From positions 1 to 39,018 of the forward strand of contig JANNRA010000051.1 in NCBI GenBank assembly GCA_031401035.1: 39,018 bases of DNA, written 5' to 3'. A program made the translations under genes and the position numbers. Source of the stretch: JANNRA01 sp031401035. Lineage in GTDB: Bacteria; Desulfobacterota; Binatia; HRBIN30; CADEER01. Positions within the stretch are counted from its first letter, which is position 1. Every line of letters begins with the position of its first letter. A model generated the notes under the pieces. The model saw only the letters and a list, made by a program, of their open reading frames with translations. It made no database searches and had not been told where the DNA came from. Below, one piece after another: positions 1 to 7,315 of the stretch.

Positions 1-35
1 GAATCGGACACTTCCGCCGCGGAAGTGTCCGATTC
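1..35. repeat. Perfect 35-nt palindrome at the left edge
   Basis: Bases 1-17 are the exact reverse complement of bases 19-35, with a single C at position 18 as the centre. Transcribed, it would form a very stable hairpin. No T-tract follows in the plus direction (the next bases are GCCCCAACG), so it is not a textbook intrinsic terminator. It could be the terminator of a gene lying to the left, a REP-like unit or the end of a mobile element; the window edge prevents a decision. Confidence 0.8.
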
Positions 36-94
36 GCCCCAACGTCCCTATCCTGCACTTGCCGTAACCATGCTGCCACCCTAGACCCTGTGCC

Positions 95-1240
95 ATGCTC
101 ATCGTCGGCCATTGTGCGCCGCGCTTTGCCGCCGTGCGCGACGCCTTCGCCGCCAACGTCGCGGCCGGGCGCGAGGTCGGCGCCTCGTTCGCGGCGACGC
201 TCGACGGCGAATCGGTGGTCGACCTGTGGGCCGGCCACGCCGACGCGGCGCGGACGCGGCCGTGGACGCGCGACACGATCGTCAACGTCTTCTCGACCAC
301 CAAGGCGATCGCGGCGCTGTGCGCGCACATGCTGGTCGACCGCGGCCAGCTCGACCTCGACGCGCCGGTGGCGCGCCTGTGGCCGGAGTTCGCCGCGCAC
401 GGCAAGCAGGCGATCACGCCGCGCCAGGTGCTCAGCCACAGCGCCGGCCTGGCCGCCCTGCACGCGCCGCTGCCGCCCGAGGCCTTCTTCGACTGGCCGC
501 GCATGACCGCCGCCCTGGCGAACGAGACGCCGTGGTGGGAGCCGGGCAGCGCCAGTGGCTACCACGCCCTGACCTACGGCTATCTGGTCGGCGAGCTGAT
601 CCGCCGCGCCGACGGCCGTATGCCGGGCGTCTTCCTGCGCGAGGAGGTGGCCGGTCCGCTCGGCGCCGATTTCCACATCGGCCTGGCGGCGAGCGAGGAC
701 GCTCGCGTCGCCGAGATGATCGCCCCCACCGCCGCCGAGCGCGCCGCCGCCGGCGGCACGCCGCCGGCGCCCGAGTCGCTCCTCGCCAAGGTGCTCGGCA
801 ACCCGCCGATGCGCCCCGAGGCGGCCAATGCTCCGGCCTGGCGGCGCGCCGAGATTCCCGCCGCCAACGGGCACGGCAACGCGCGCTCGGTGGCGCGCCT
901 GATGGCGGTCCTGGCCTGCGGCGGCGAGGTCGGCGGTGTGCGGCTGCTTTCGGCCGCCACCGTGGCGCAGGCCATCGCCGAGCAGTCCTACACCACCGAC
1001 CTGGTCCTCGGCTTCCCGATCCGCTGGGGGCTCGGGTTCATGCTCAGCAGCCCGACCCTGCCGCTGGGCCCAAACCCGCGTACCTTCGGGCACGGCGGCT
1101 GGGGTGGCTCGCTCGGCTTCGCCGACCGCGACGCGCGCGCCAGTTGGGCCTACGTCATGAATCGCATGACGCCCGGCACGGCAGGCGACGACCGCGCCTT
1201 CCCCCTCATCCAGGCCTTCTACGCAGCGCTCGCGGACTGA
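95..1240 (+). CDS. Beta-lactamase-fold serine hydrolase (class C / EstB type esterase)
   Basis: The 381-aa product fits the beta-lactamase superfamily of esterases, D-aminopeptidases and penicillin-binding-like hydrolases. The nucleophile motif STTK lies at residues 67-70 (Ser67, Lys70). A Tyr motif, YHA, lies at 156-158, where class C enzymes have YxN. An HGG triad at 333-335 replaces the KTG motif, as is usual in the esterase branch. There is no signal peptide, so a cytoplasmic esterase or lactonase is likelier than a true beta-lactamase. The ATG at 95 has no Shine-Dalgarno sequence. A weak promoter-like pair (TTGCCG at 59-64, TAGACC at 82-87, 17-bp spacer) would place transcription start almost at the ATG. 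The substrate cannot be read from the sequence. A following same-strand dehydrogenase starts 57 nt downstream. Confidence 0.85.
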   Translation: MLIVGHCAPRFAAVRDAFAANVAAGREVGASFAATLDGESVVDLWAGHADAARTRPWTRDTIVNVFSTTKAIAALCAHMLVDRGQLDLDAPVARLWPEFAAHGKQAITPRQVLSHSAGLAALHAPLPPEAFFDWPRMTAALANETPWWEPGSASGYHALTYGYLVGELIRRADGRMPGVFLREEVAGPLGADFHIGLAASEDARVAEMIAPTAAERAAAGGTPPAPESLLAKVLGNPPMRPEAANAPAWRRAEIPAANGHGNARSVARLMAVLACGGEVGGVRLLSAATVAQAIAEQSYTTDLVLGFPIRWGLGFMLSSPTLPLGPNPRTFGHGGWGGSLGFADRDARASWAYVMNRMTPGTAGDDRAFPLIQAFYAALAD

Positions 1241-1297
1241 CGGCATTGCCCCCGGGTGCCTTGCCGCCGCGGCGCCACCGCCCTACAGGGTCGCTGC

Positions 1298-2212
1298 ATG
1301 AGCCTCGAGACGCAGCAGACGGACGTTGCCGGCACCCGCATCGGCTGGATCGGCACTGGAATCATGGGCGCCGCGATGTGCGGTCATCTGCTCGACGCCG
1401 GCCACCCGACGACCATCTACACCCGCACCGCGGCGCGCGCCGCGGCCCTGCTGGCGCGCGGCGCGCGCTGGGCGGCGACGCCGCGCGCGGTGGCGGCGGC
1501 GTCGGATGTGGTATTCACCATCGTCGGCTACCCGCACGACGTGCGCGAGGTGGTGCTTGGCGCCGCCGGCGTCCTGGCCGGCGCCGCCGCCGGCAGCGTG
1601 CTGGTCGACATGACCACCAGCGAGCCGTCGCTGGCGCGCGAGATCGCCGCGGCGGCGGTAGCGGGCGGCGTCGCCAGCCTCGATGCGCCGGTATCGGGCG
1701 GCGACGTCGGGGCGCGCACGGCGAAGCTGTCGATTATGGTCGGCGGCGACGCCGCGGCGCTGGCGCGCGTGCGGCCGCTGCTGGCGCGCCTCGGCACGAC
1801 GATCGTCCATCAGGGCCCGGCCGGCGCCGGGCAGCACACCAAGATGGTCAACCAGATCGCCATCGCCTCGAACATGATCGGCGTCTGCGAGGCGCTGCTC
1901 TACGCGCGCCGCGCCGGGCTCGATCCGAGCACCGTGCTGCAGTCGATCGGCGGCGGCGCCGCGGCGTCGTTCTCGCTCGCCACCTACGCGCCGCGCATGC
2001 TCGCCGGCGACTTCGCACCCGGCTTCATGGTCGAGCATTTCATCAAGGACCTCGGCATCGCCTTGGCCGAGGCGCGGCGGATGCAACTCGCGCTGCCCGG
2101 CCTGGCCCTGGCGCAGCAACTCTTCGTGGCCCTGACGGCGCAGGGGCACGGCCGCAAGGGCACGCATGCGCTGCTGCTGGCGCTGGAACAGCTCAACGCC
2201 GCGCCGCGGTGA
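1298..2212 (+). CDS. NAD(P)-dependent oxidoreductase, 3-hydroxyisobutyrate dehydrogenase family
   Basis: The ATG at 1298 gives 304 aa, close to the family's usual 290-300; an in-frame GTG at 1256 would add 14 residues that do not look conserved. The N-terminal Rossmann motif GTGIMG (GxGxMG) lies at residues 19-24. Substrate-binding motifs include DAPVSGG, and the catalytic region GAGQHTKMVNQ holds the family's Lys (Lys182) and Asn (Asn185). The C-terminal all-helical half is complete. Members reduce or oxidise beta-hydroxyacids such as 3-hydroxyisobutyrate, tartronate semialdehyde or succinic semialdehyde; specificity is not visible here. It lies on the same strand as the serine hydrolase and is convergent with the DoxX gene across a nested inverted repeat. 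Confidence 0.9.
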   Translation: MSLETQQTDVAGTRIGWIGTGIMGAAMCGHLLDAGHPTTIYTRTAARAAALLARGARWAATPRAVAAASDVVFTIVGYPHDVREVVLGAAGVLAGAAAGSVLVDMTTSEPSLAREIAAAAVAGGVASLDAPVSGGDVGARTAKLSIMVGGDAAALARVRPLLARLGTTIVHQGPAGAGQHTKMVNQIAIASNMIGVCEALLYARRAGLDPSTVLQSIGGGAAASFSLATYAPRMLAGDFAPGFMVEHFIKDLGIALAEARRMQLALPGLALAQQLFVALTAQGHGRKGTHALLLALEQLNAAPR

Positions 2213-2224
2213 AGGTGATGCGAG

Positions 2225-2334
2225 GCGCTGCGCTGCGGGCGAGACGCCCGCGGTCCCGGCTGGCGGACCCAAGCCAGCGCGCGGCATGCGACCTCCCGGC
2301 TGGGACCGCGGGCGGCTCGCCCGCTGCGCAGCGC
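2225..2334. repeat. Nested inverted repeat between convergent genes
   Basis: Arms at about 2225-2263 and 2296-2334 are imperfect reverse complements over some 39 bp, with only a few mismatches. Each arm carries a smaller palindrome, for example GCGGGCGAGACGCCCGC in the left arm. The whole unit fills the gap between two convergent stop codons (2212 and 2338), where a bidirectional transcription stop would be useful. The look is that of a REP or BIME-like element; whether it recurs in the genome cannot be seen here. Confidence 0.75.
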
Positions 2335-2337
2335 GAC

Positions 2338-2754
2338 CTACTCGCGACGCCGCACGCCGAGTTGGGTGATGAGCAGCGCCGCGCCGGCCATCGTCAGCCC
2401 CTTGAGGAAGAACGAGAGCTGGGCGGCGCGCATGCGCTCGTCGGGATCGCTCACCATGCCGGTGCCGTGCACGGTGATGGTGACCGGAATCAGGAACAGC
2501 ACGATCAGCCAGGCGCCGAGACGCGGCTGGCGGTTGGTGAGGATCATGCCGGCGCCGAGCAGCTCGACGACGCCGGAGATGACCACCCAGAAGGGGCGGA
2601 AGGGAATCGCGGCCGGCATCAGGGCGACGTAGCGGTCGAGGTCGGTGAAGTGCGTGATCCCCGAGAGAAAGAAGATCAGCGTGAACAGCACCCGCCCGGC
2701 GAGGCCGATCGCTGGGTGGAGGAGGTAGAGGTCGGTCGGCTGGCGGCTTTCCAT
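2338..2754 (-). CDS. DoxX-family integral membrane protein
   Basis: The 138-aa product has four predicted membrane helices and fits the small DoxX/SURF4-like family: a first helix ending in SGITHF, a mid-protein ELLGAGMIL segment, then two further hydrophobic stretches. Family members sit in the cytoplasmic membrane; some are linked to quinone or thiol redox chemistry, but the biochemical role of this subgroup is not settled. A good ribosome-binding site, AGGGAG, lies about 10 nt upstream of the ATG. The gene starts 17 nt after the stop of the upstream acyl-CoA dehydrogenase on the same strand, so co-transcription is likely. Its stop lies next to the nested inverted repeat. Confidence 0.85.
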   Translation of the reverse strand: MESRQPTDLYLLHPAIGLAGRVLFTLIFFLSGITHFTDLDRYVALMPAAIPFRPFWVVISGVVELLGAGMILTNRQPRLGAWLIVLFLIPVTITVHGTGMVSDPDERMRAAQLSFFLKGLTMAGAALLITQLGVRRRE

Positions 2755-2771
2755 CGGCGGGCTCCCTGCGC

Positions 2772-3929
2772 TCAGGCGCGCGGCAGGCCCAGCACGCGCT
2801 GGGCGATGATGTTGCGTTGCACCTCGTTGGTGCCGGCGAAGATCGAGGCGGCACGGTAGTACATATAGGAGCGCAGCCAGCGGCCGCCGGCGACGGCGCG
2901 CGGCTCGCCCGGCCAGTGCTGGCCGTGTACGCCGAGGATCTGCATGGCGACATCGTGCAGGCGCTGGCTCATTTCGCTCCAGAAGAGCTTGACCAGGGAG
3001 CTCTCCGGCCCCGGGGTGCCGGTGCGGCGCAGCTGGGTGAGGGTGCGCCAGTTGTGCAGCTTGGTCATCTCGACCTCGATGCAGGCCTGCGCCAGCTGCT
3101 GGCGGATGATCGGGTCGCGGTCGGCGCCGCTGCGGCGCGCCAAGGCAAGCAGTTCGACGAGCAGGATGCGATGTACGACGAGCTGGCGTGGCGAGGTGCC
3201 GCGCTCGTGGCTGAGCGTCGTCTGGGCGATCGTCCAGCCGGCGTGCAGCGCGCCGACGAGGTTGGCGGCCGGCACGCGCACCTCCTCGAGGAACACCTCG
3301 TTGAACTCATCGCTGCCGGTCATCTGCCGCAGCGGCCGGACGGTGATGCCCGGGGCGTGCATGTCGACGATCAGGAAGCTGATGCCGCGCCCGCCGCGCG
3401 TCGCGGGATCGGTGCGGGCGAGCAGGATGCCCCAGTCGGCGAACTGCGCGTAGCTGGTCCACACCTTCTGCCCGGAGACGACGAAGTGGTCGCCGTCGCG
3501 CACCGCACGGCAGCGCAGCGCGGCGAGGTCGGAGCCGGCATCGGGCTCGGAGAACAGTTGGCACCACAACTCGTCGGCGGCGCGGATGCGCGGCAGATGG
3601 CGCGCCCTCTGCGCGGCGCTGCCGTAGTGGATCAAGGTCGGCCCGACCAGGTTGACGCCGATGCGCCCGATCACCTCCGGCGCCTGCGCCCGCGCCAGCT
3701 CCTCCTGCAGGACGTAATTCTCGGTCGTCGTCGCGCCGCGTCCGCCGTACTCAGGCGGCCAGTGCACGCCCACCCAGCCGCCGGCCGCCATCTGCCGCTG
3801 CCAGTCGACCAGGTAGCGCACCTCCGCCGCCAGCGTCGCGTGCTCCGCGACCGGCGGCACGTTGGCCGCCAGCCAGGCGCGCACCGCGCCGCGAAACGCC
3901 TCTTCTTCAGCGGAGAACGTCAGGTCCAT
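2772..3929 (-). CDS. Acyl-CoA dehydrogenase, FadE type (copy 1)
   Basis: The 385-aa product has the full acyl-CoA dehydrogenase fold. The FAD/substrate signature CQLFSEPDAGSDLA lies near residues 123-136, followed by GQKVWTSYAQ, and the C-terminal GTNEVQRNIIAQRVLGLPR is typical of FadE enzymes. The position of the catalytic Glu in MCAD-like enzymes (YEGT) is Ala here (IFAGT). A Glu in LSHERGTS (residue 242) sits where isovaleryl-CoA dehydrogenase, LCAD and mycobacterial FadE26-like enzymes place their base, so activity is plausible. The ATG at 3929 is preferred over an in-frame TTG at 3941. The enzyme would introduce a C2-C3 double bond in an acyl-CoA, possibly branched or steroid-derived. 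It lies downstream of a related copy and upstream of a DoxX gene. Confidence 0.92.
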   Translation of the reverse strand: MDLTFSAEEEAFRGAVRAWLAANVPPVAEHATLAAEVRYLVDWQRQMAAGGWVGVHWPPEYGGRGATTTENYVLQEELARAQAPEVIGRIGVNLVGPTLIHYGSAAQRARHLPRIRAADELWCQLFSEPDAGSDLAALRCRAVRDGDHFVVSGQKVWTSYAQFADWGILLARTDPATRGGRGISFLIVDMHAPGITVRPLRQMTGSDEFNEVFLEEVRVPAANLVGALHAGWTIAQTTLSHERGTSPRQLVVHRILLVELLALARRSGADRDPIIRQQLAQACIEVEMTKLHNWRTLTQLRRTGTPGPESSLVKLFWSEMSQRLHDVAMQILGVHGQHWPGEPRAVAGGRWLRSYMYYRAASIFAGTNEVQRNIIAQRVLGLPRA

Positions 3930-3937
3930 TCGATTCT

Positions 3938-4015
3938 TCAACGCGAAGGCGCGAAGACGCGAAGGCTACTGGTCTCGAGAGATCGGGCCTCCGCGTCTTC
4001 GCGTCTTCGCGTTGA
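3938..4015. repeat. Dispersed hairpin repeat, copy A
   Basis: Arms 3938-3965 and 3988-4015 are reverse complements at 26 of 28 positions, built on a short internal period (GCGAAG units). The element occupies most of the gap between the two acyl-CoA dehydrogenase genes, from just before the start of copy 1 to just after the stop of copy 2. The right flank (TGAGTCCTTTCTCAG) resembles that of copy B (TGAGTCCTTTTCTTAG), which links the two despite different arm sequences. Confidence 0.8.
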
Positions 4016-4023
4016 GTCCTTTC

Positions 4024-5163
4024 TCAGCTTCGCGGCAGGCCCAGCAAGCGCTGGGCGATGATGTTGCGCTGGATCTCGTCGGTGCCGCCGGCGATGCTGG
4101 CGCAGCGCGACCACAGCATGCGTTGCGCCCAGGGGCCGGCGGCGAGTTGGGCGGCCGGGCCGAGGGCGTCGTGGCCGAGGGCGGTGAGGCGTTGCGACAG
4201 CCCGGCCCAGAAGAGTTTCACCAGCGAGCTCTCGGCGCCGGGCAGCTCGCCGCGGGCGAGGCGGCTCATGGTGGCGCAGTTGTGCAGGCGCAGGATCTCG
4301 ACCTCGATGGCGCTGGCGGCCCAGCGCTGGCGCAGCACGGGGTCGCGGGCGCCGCCGCCGGCGCGCAGCGCCTCGGCGAGTTCGTCGAGGTAGATGCGGT
4401 GCAGCACCTGTTCCTTAAAGGAGAAGCTGGTGCCGCGTTCGTGCGCCAGGGTCGCCGTGGCGACGCGCCAGCCGTCGTGCTCGGCGCCGATGAGATTGTC
4501 GCGTGGAATGACGACGTTGTCGAAGAAGGTCTCGCTGAACTCGGCGCTGCCGGTGAGCTGGCGCAGCGGCCGGATGATCAGGCCGGGGGCGCGCATGTCG
4601 AGGATGAAGCAGCTGATCCCCTGGTGCACCGGCGCCGCCGCATCGGTGCGCGCCAGGACGATGGCGAAGGCGGCGAACTGCGCGTAGCTGGTCCACACCT
4701 TCTGCCCGTTGAGAATCCAGGCGTCGCCCTGCTTGTCGGCGCGGGCGCGCAGCGACGCGAGGTCGGAGCCGGCATTGGGCTCCGAATACAGCTGGCACCA
4801 GATCTCCTCGCCGGAGAGGATCGGGGGCAGGTAGCGGCGCCGCTGCGCCTCGCTGCCGTGCGCCATCAGCGTCGGGCCGACATTGTTGATGCCGACGCGG
4901 TTCATCGGCTGCGGCGCGCGGGCGCGTGCCATCTCCTCCTGGTAGATCGCCGTCTCGGTCAGCGAGGCGCCGCGCCCTTCGTACTCGCGCGGCCAGTGCA
5001 CGCCGACCCAGCCGCCGGCGTGCAGCGTCCGCTGCCAGGCGGTGAGGAACGCCGCCTCGGCCTCGAGCGTCTCCGGCAGCAGCCCGCGCGGCACATGCGC
5101 GGCGAGCCAGGCGCGCAGCTCGGCGCGAAAGCGCTCTTCGTCTTCGGAGTAGGAGAAGTCCAT
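4024..5163 (-). CDS. Acyl-CoA dehydrogenase, FadE type (copy 2)
   Basis: The 379-aa product is a paralogue of the neighbouring dehydrogenase, with the same motif order: CQLYSEPNAGSDLASL at about 123-138, GQKVWTSYAQ at about 153-162, and a C-terminal GTDEIQRNIIAQRLLGLPR. The MCAD-type catalytic Glu is replaced by Gly (IAGGT). Glu242 in LAHERGTS is the candidate base, at the same residue number as in copy 1. The frame stays open far upstream, but family homology begins at MDFSYS, encoded from the ATG at 5163. No clear ribosome-binding site is visible, and a hairpin repeat lies directly upstream. The pair could be separate homotetramers or a mixed complex; both keep FAD-binding motifs, so a catalytic/structural subunit split is not obvious. 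Confidence 0.92.
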   Translation of the reverse strand: MDFSYSEDEERFRAELRAWLAAHVPRGLLPETLEAEAAFLTAWQRTLHAGGWVGVHWPREYEGRGASLTETAIYQEEMARARAPQPMNRVGINNVGPTLMAHGSEAQRRRYLPPILSGEEIWCQLYSEPNAGSDLASLRARADKQGDAWILNGQKVWTSYAQFAAFAIVLARTDAAAPVHQGISCFILDMRAPGLIIRPLRQLTGSAEFSETFFDNVVIPRDNLIGAEHDGWRVATATLAHERGTSFSFKEQVLHRIYLDELAEALRAGGGARDPVLRQRWAASAIEVEILRLHNCATMSRLARGELPGAESSLVKLFWAGLSQRLTALGHDALGPAAQLAAGPWAQRMLWSRCASIAGGTDEIQRNIIAQRLLGLPRS

Positions 5164-5170
5164 AAATGAA

Positions 5171-5249
5171 GACTCACACGGAGGCACGGAGGCACGGAGA
5201 CACGGAGAGGGGCTGCACACCTCCGTGTCTCCGTTACTCCGTGTGAGTC
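5171..5249. repeat. Dispersed hairpin repeat, copy B
   Basis: Arms 5171-5199 and 5221-5249 match as reverse complements at 26 of 29 positions and are made of CACGGAG-type units. The element lies in the divergent gap between the acyl-CoA dehydrogenase start (5163) and the ion-channel gene (5383), only 7 nt from the former, so it would fall in the 5' leader or overlap the promoter of the dehydrogenase operon. No other clear regulatory site is seen between 5250 and 5382. Confidence 0.8.
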
Positions 5250-5382
5250 CTTTTCTTAGATTGCCCTGGCGTGGCGCAAGTGCTCGACCTTGAGGCCGCG
5301 GTCGCGCCGAACCCTGGACAGGCGGGGACCTGCGGCGATAAGCCACCGTATGCAGACTGATGCAGCTGGGCGATCGCCGGCA

Positions 5383-6474
5383 ATGCGGCGCGGCGGCGCG
5401 ATGAGCCTGGCGCTGCTGCTGGTCCTGGTGGGCACCCCCGCGATGGCGGCCGATCCGGCCGCCCTCGCGGCGCCCGTCCCGACCTCTGCGCCCTTTCTGC
5501 TCGGCCTGCCGCCGCAGGACGGGCCGGTCGTGGTGCGGACCGGCTTCGACCTCAACGACATCAACGGGGTCGACGACCGCAGCGAGACGTTCGAGTTCGC
5601 AGGCGTCCTCACGCTCGAGTGGCGCGACCCGCGCCAGGCCTTCGATCCCGCCGTGGCGGGCGTCGACGAGAAGATCTTCCAGGGCTCCTACCAGTTCGAC
5701 GAGCTCGCGACCGGCTGGTACCCGCAGCTCGTGCTCGTCAACGAAGCGGGCCTGAACGAGACCAGCGGCGTGCTGCTGCGCGTGCGGCCGGACGGCACCT
5801 CGACCCTGGTCTCGACCTTGAACGCCGTGGCGCAGTCTGAGTTCGACATGCGGCGCTTTCCGTTCGACAGCCAGCGCCTGCAGGCCGTCTTCGAGGTCCT
5901 CGGGTTCGACGTCGACGAGGTCGTGCTGCAGGTGGACGCGGAGGCGGGCCGTGCGGCGGCCGACAGCGTCCGCGTCCCGCAATGGACGGTCACCGCCGTC
6001 GCGGCATCCGTGGACCAGCGCCCGGCGGCCTATGCCGGGCGCCGCGGGGTGTCGTCGGCGTTCGTGGTGAGCATCGACGTGCAGCGCCAGTCCTGGTTCG
6101 CGCGCCGTCTGATCGTCGCCCCCCTGGCCTTGATCGTGGTGCTCTCGTTCTCGGTGTTCTGGATGGATCGCTCGTCGCTCGGCGATCGGGTCAGCGTCTC
6201 GTTCGTCGGCATCCTGACCGCCGTCGTCTACCAGCTCGTGACCAGCGACTACCTGCCCCGCATCTCGTATGTGACGTTGATCCACGGCTTTCTGAACGTC
6301 AGCTTCCTGACCATGTGCGCGACCGTCGTGGTCAGCCTGGTGGTCGGCATGCTGGACAAGCAGGGGAAGCTCGAGCTCGGCGATCGCATCGATCGCCGCT
6401 GCCGCTGGCTGTTCCCGCTCGTCTACTTCGGCCTCATCTTCCTTATGCTCGGGTACGAGCTCATCGGTCACTAG
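5383..6474 (+). CDS. Pentameric ligand-gated ion channel, ELIC-like (Cys-loop receptor family)
   Basis: Starting at the ATG at 5383 gives 363 aa with a signal peptide ending near TPAMAADP. The extracellular part is a beta-sandwich with the channel family's FDMRRFPFDSQRL motif (FPFD at residues 159-162), without the flanking cysteines, as in bacterial members. Four membrane helices follow at about 243-260, 268-287, 296-321 and 342-360. The M2-M3 stretch (TSDYLPRISYVTLI) and the pre-M4/M4 stretch (RCRWLFPL) closely resemble the Erwinia channel ELIC. Five subunits would form a ligand-opened cation channel in the cytoplasmic membrane with the ligand site in the periplasm. The ligand is unknown. 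In-frame starts at 5350 (ATG) and 5290 (TTG) are possible but would precede the signal peptide with a charged tail. Confidence 0.9.
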   Translation: MRRGGAMSLALLLVLVGTPAMAADPAALAAPVPTSAPFLLGLPPQDGPVVVRTGFDLNDINGVDDRSETFEFAGVLTLEWRDPRQAFDPAVAGVDEKIFQGSYQFDELATGWYPQLVLVNEAGLNETSGVLLRVRPDGTSTLVSTLNAVAQSEFDMRRFPFDSQRLQAVFEVLGFDVDEVVLQVDAEAGRAAADSVRVPQWTVTAVAASVDQRPAAYAGRRGVSSAFVVSIDVQRQSWFARRLIVAPLALIVVLSFSVFWMDRSSLGDRVSVSFVGILTAVVYQLVTSDYLPRISYVTLIHGFLNVSFLTMCATVVVSLVVGMLDKQGKLELGDRIDRRCRWLFPLVYFGLIFLMLGYELIGH

Positions 6475-7315
6475 CGGCTTCGCGGCTCGCGGTCGGCGTC
6501 GCCGCCGGTGCGGTAGCGGCCGGGCGCAGGTAGCGGATCTCGCCGGCGAAGGCGCCGAACGGGGTGCGGCGGATGCCGCCGTTCAGCGTCGACGATACCA
6601 CCGCGTCGTCCGACTCGACCATGCCGACGTGATACGGCGTCCCGTCGACGTAATAGAGCACCAGGTCGCCGACGTTGGCGGTGCGCTCGGAGGTGTAGCC
6701 CGCGGCGGTCGGGAGGTCGGCGGTATTGCGGTGGGCGATCTCCCAGCCGGCGTCGTGCAGCAGGTTCCAGACGAAGGCGGAGTTGCTCAGGTACGCCGGA
6801 TCGTCTGGCGAGAGCAGGGCGGCGAGCGCCGCGGCGTCGGCCTGAGTCTCGAATATGTAGGGCGGCGGCGGCGGACCGCGCAGGCGCCAGCCGCGCTCGC
6901 CGCTCGGCTCGAGCACGTAGCGGCGCGACTCGATGCGGTCGGCGCGGCGCACACCGTCGGCGGAGACATCAGCGAAGAGGGTGTATTTCACGTCGATGTC
7001 GATGACGTCGTCACGCCGCTGCGGCGTGCCGATCTCGAGGCCGCGGATGAGGTGCAGGCGGTCCCATGCCGGTTCGAGGTTCCATGCCACCAGCGGCGCC
7101 ACCGCGTTCCAGGTCGAGGCGGCGAGGCGGTCGCCGCGACCGTCGGCCTGACAGTAGGCGCGCATGATGGCGAGCGGATCGGCGGCCGCGGCGGGACCGG
7201 CGCGCAGGGCGAGCAGGGCGAGCAGAAGGCTCAGACGGAGGATCGGAGGAACGGAGAGGGCCAGCGGAGGACTGGCTTCCTCCGTTGCTCCGTTTCTGCG
7301 TGTGAGTGCATTCAT
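6461..7315 (-). CDS. Exported protein with an NlpC/P60-like C-terminal domain lacking the catalytic Cys
   Basis: This 284-aa protein has a hydrophobic export signal (about residues 26-45, ending PAAAADP). A middle part (about 46-155) is unrecognised, perhaps NTF2-like. The C-terminal part resembles NlpC/P60 peptidases: SNSAFVWNLLHDAG at 177-190 aligns with the DCSGFV helix of that family, and GDLVLYYVDGTPYHVGM at 216-232 matches the GDLVFF...HVGI segment with its His (His229). The Cys position is Asn178, so peptidase activity is doubtful. The only ATG ahead of the signal peptide lies in a hairpin repeat, so the first 25 or so residues are repeat-encoded. Its 3' end overlaps the channel gene by 14 nt on the opposite strand. 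Family assignment is by motif only. Confidence 0.7.
   Translation of the reverse strand: MNALTRRNGATEEASPPLALSVPPILRLSLLLALLALRAGPAAAADPLAIMRAYCQADGRGDRLAASTWNAVAPLVAWNLEPAWDRLHLIRGLEIGTPQRRDDVIDIDVKYTLFADVSADGVRRADRIESRRYVLEPSGERGWRLRGPPPPPYIFETQADAAALAALLSPDDPAYLSNSAFVWNLLHDAGWEIAHRNTADLPTAAGYTSERTANVGDLVLYYVDGTPYHVGMVESDDAVVSSTLNGGIRRTPFGAFAGEIRYLRPAATAPAATPTASREAASDR
7231..7305. repeat. Dispersed hairpin repeat, copy C, inside a gene's 5' end
   Basis: Arms near 7231-7257 and 7279-7305 are reverse complements at about 21 of 27 positions. The right arm and flank are nearly identical to copy D at 12701-12744 and lie in the same orientation. Read on the minus strand, the element encodes the N-terminus of the NlpC/P60-like protein. 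Copy D on the same strand would encode a nearly identical peptide (TRRNGATEEA), although no gene follows there. Confidence 0.75.

Noticed and set aside
112..2859. A 915-codon plus-strand frame across the first three genes
   Set aside because: Out of frame with the serine hydrolase and the oxidoreductase, Arg-rich, and overlaps genes with intact motifs.
5164..6471. N-terminal extension of acyl-CoA dehydrogenase copy 2 through the channel gene
   Set aside because: The extension is antisense to the ion channel; homology begins at the ATG at 5163.
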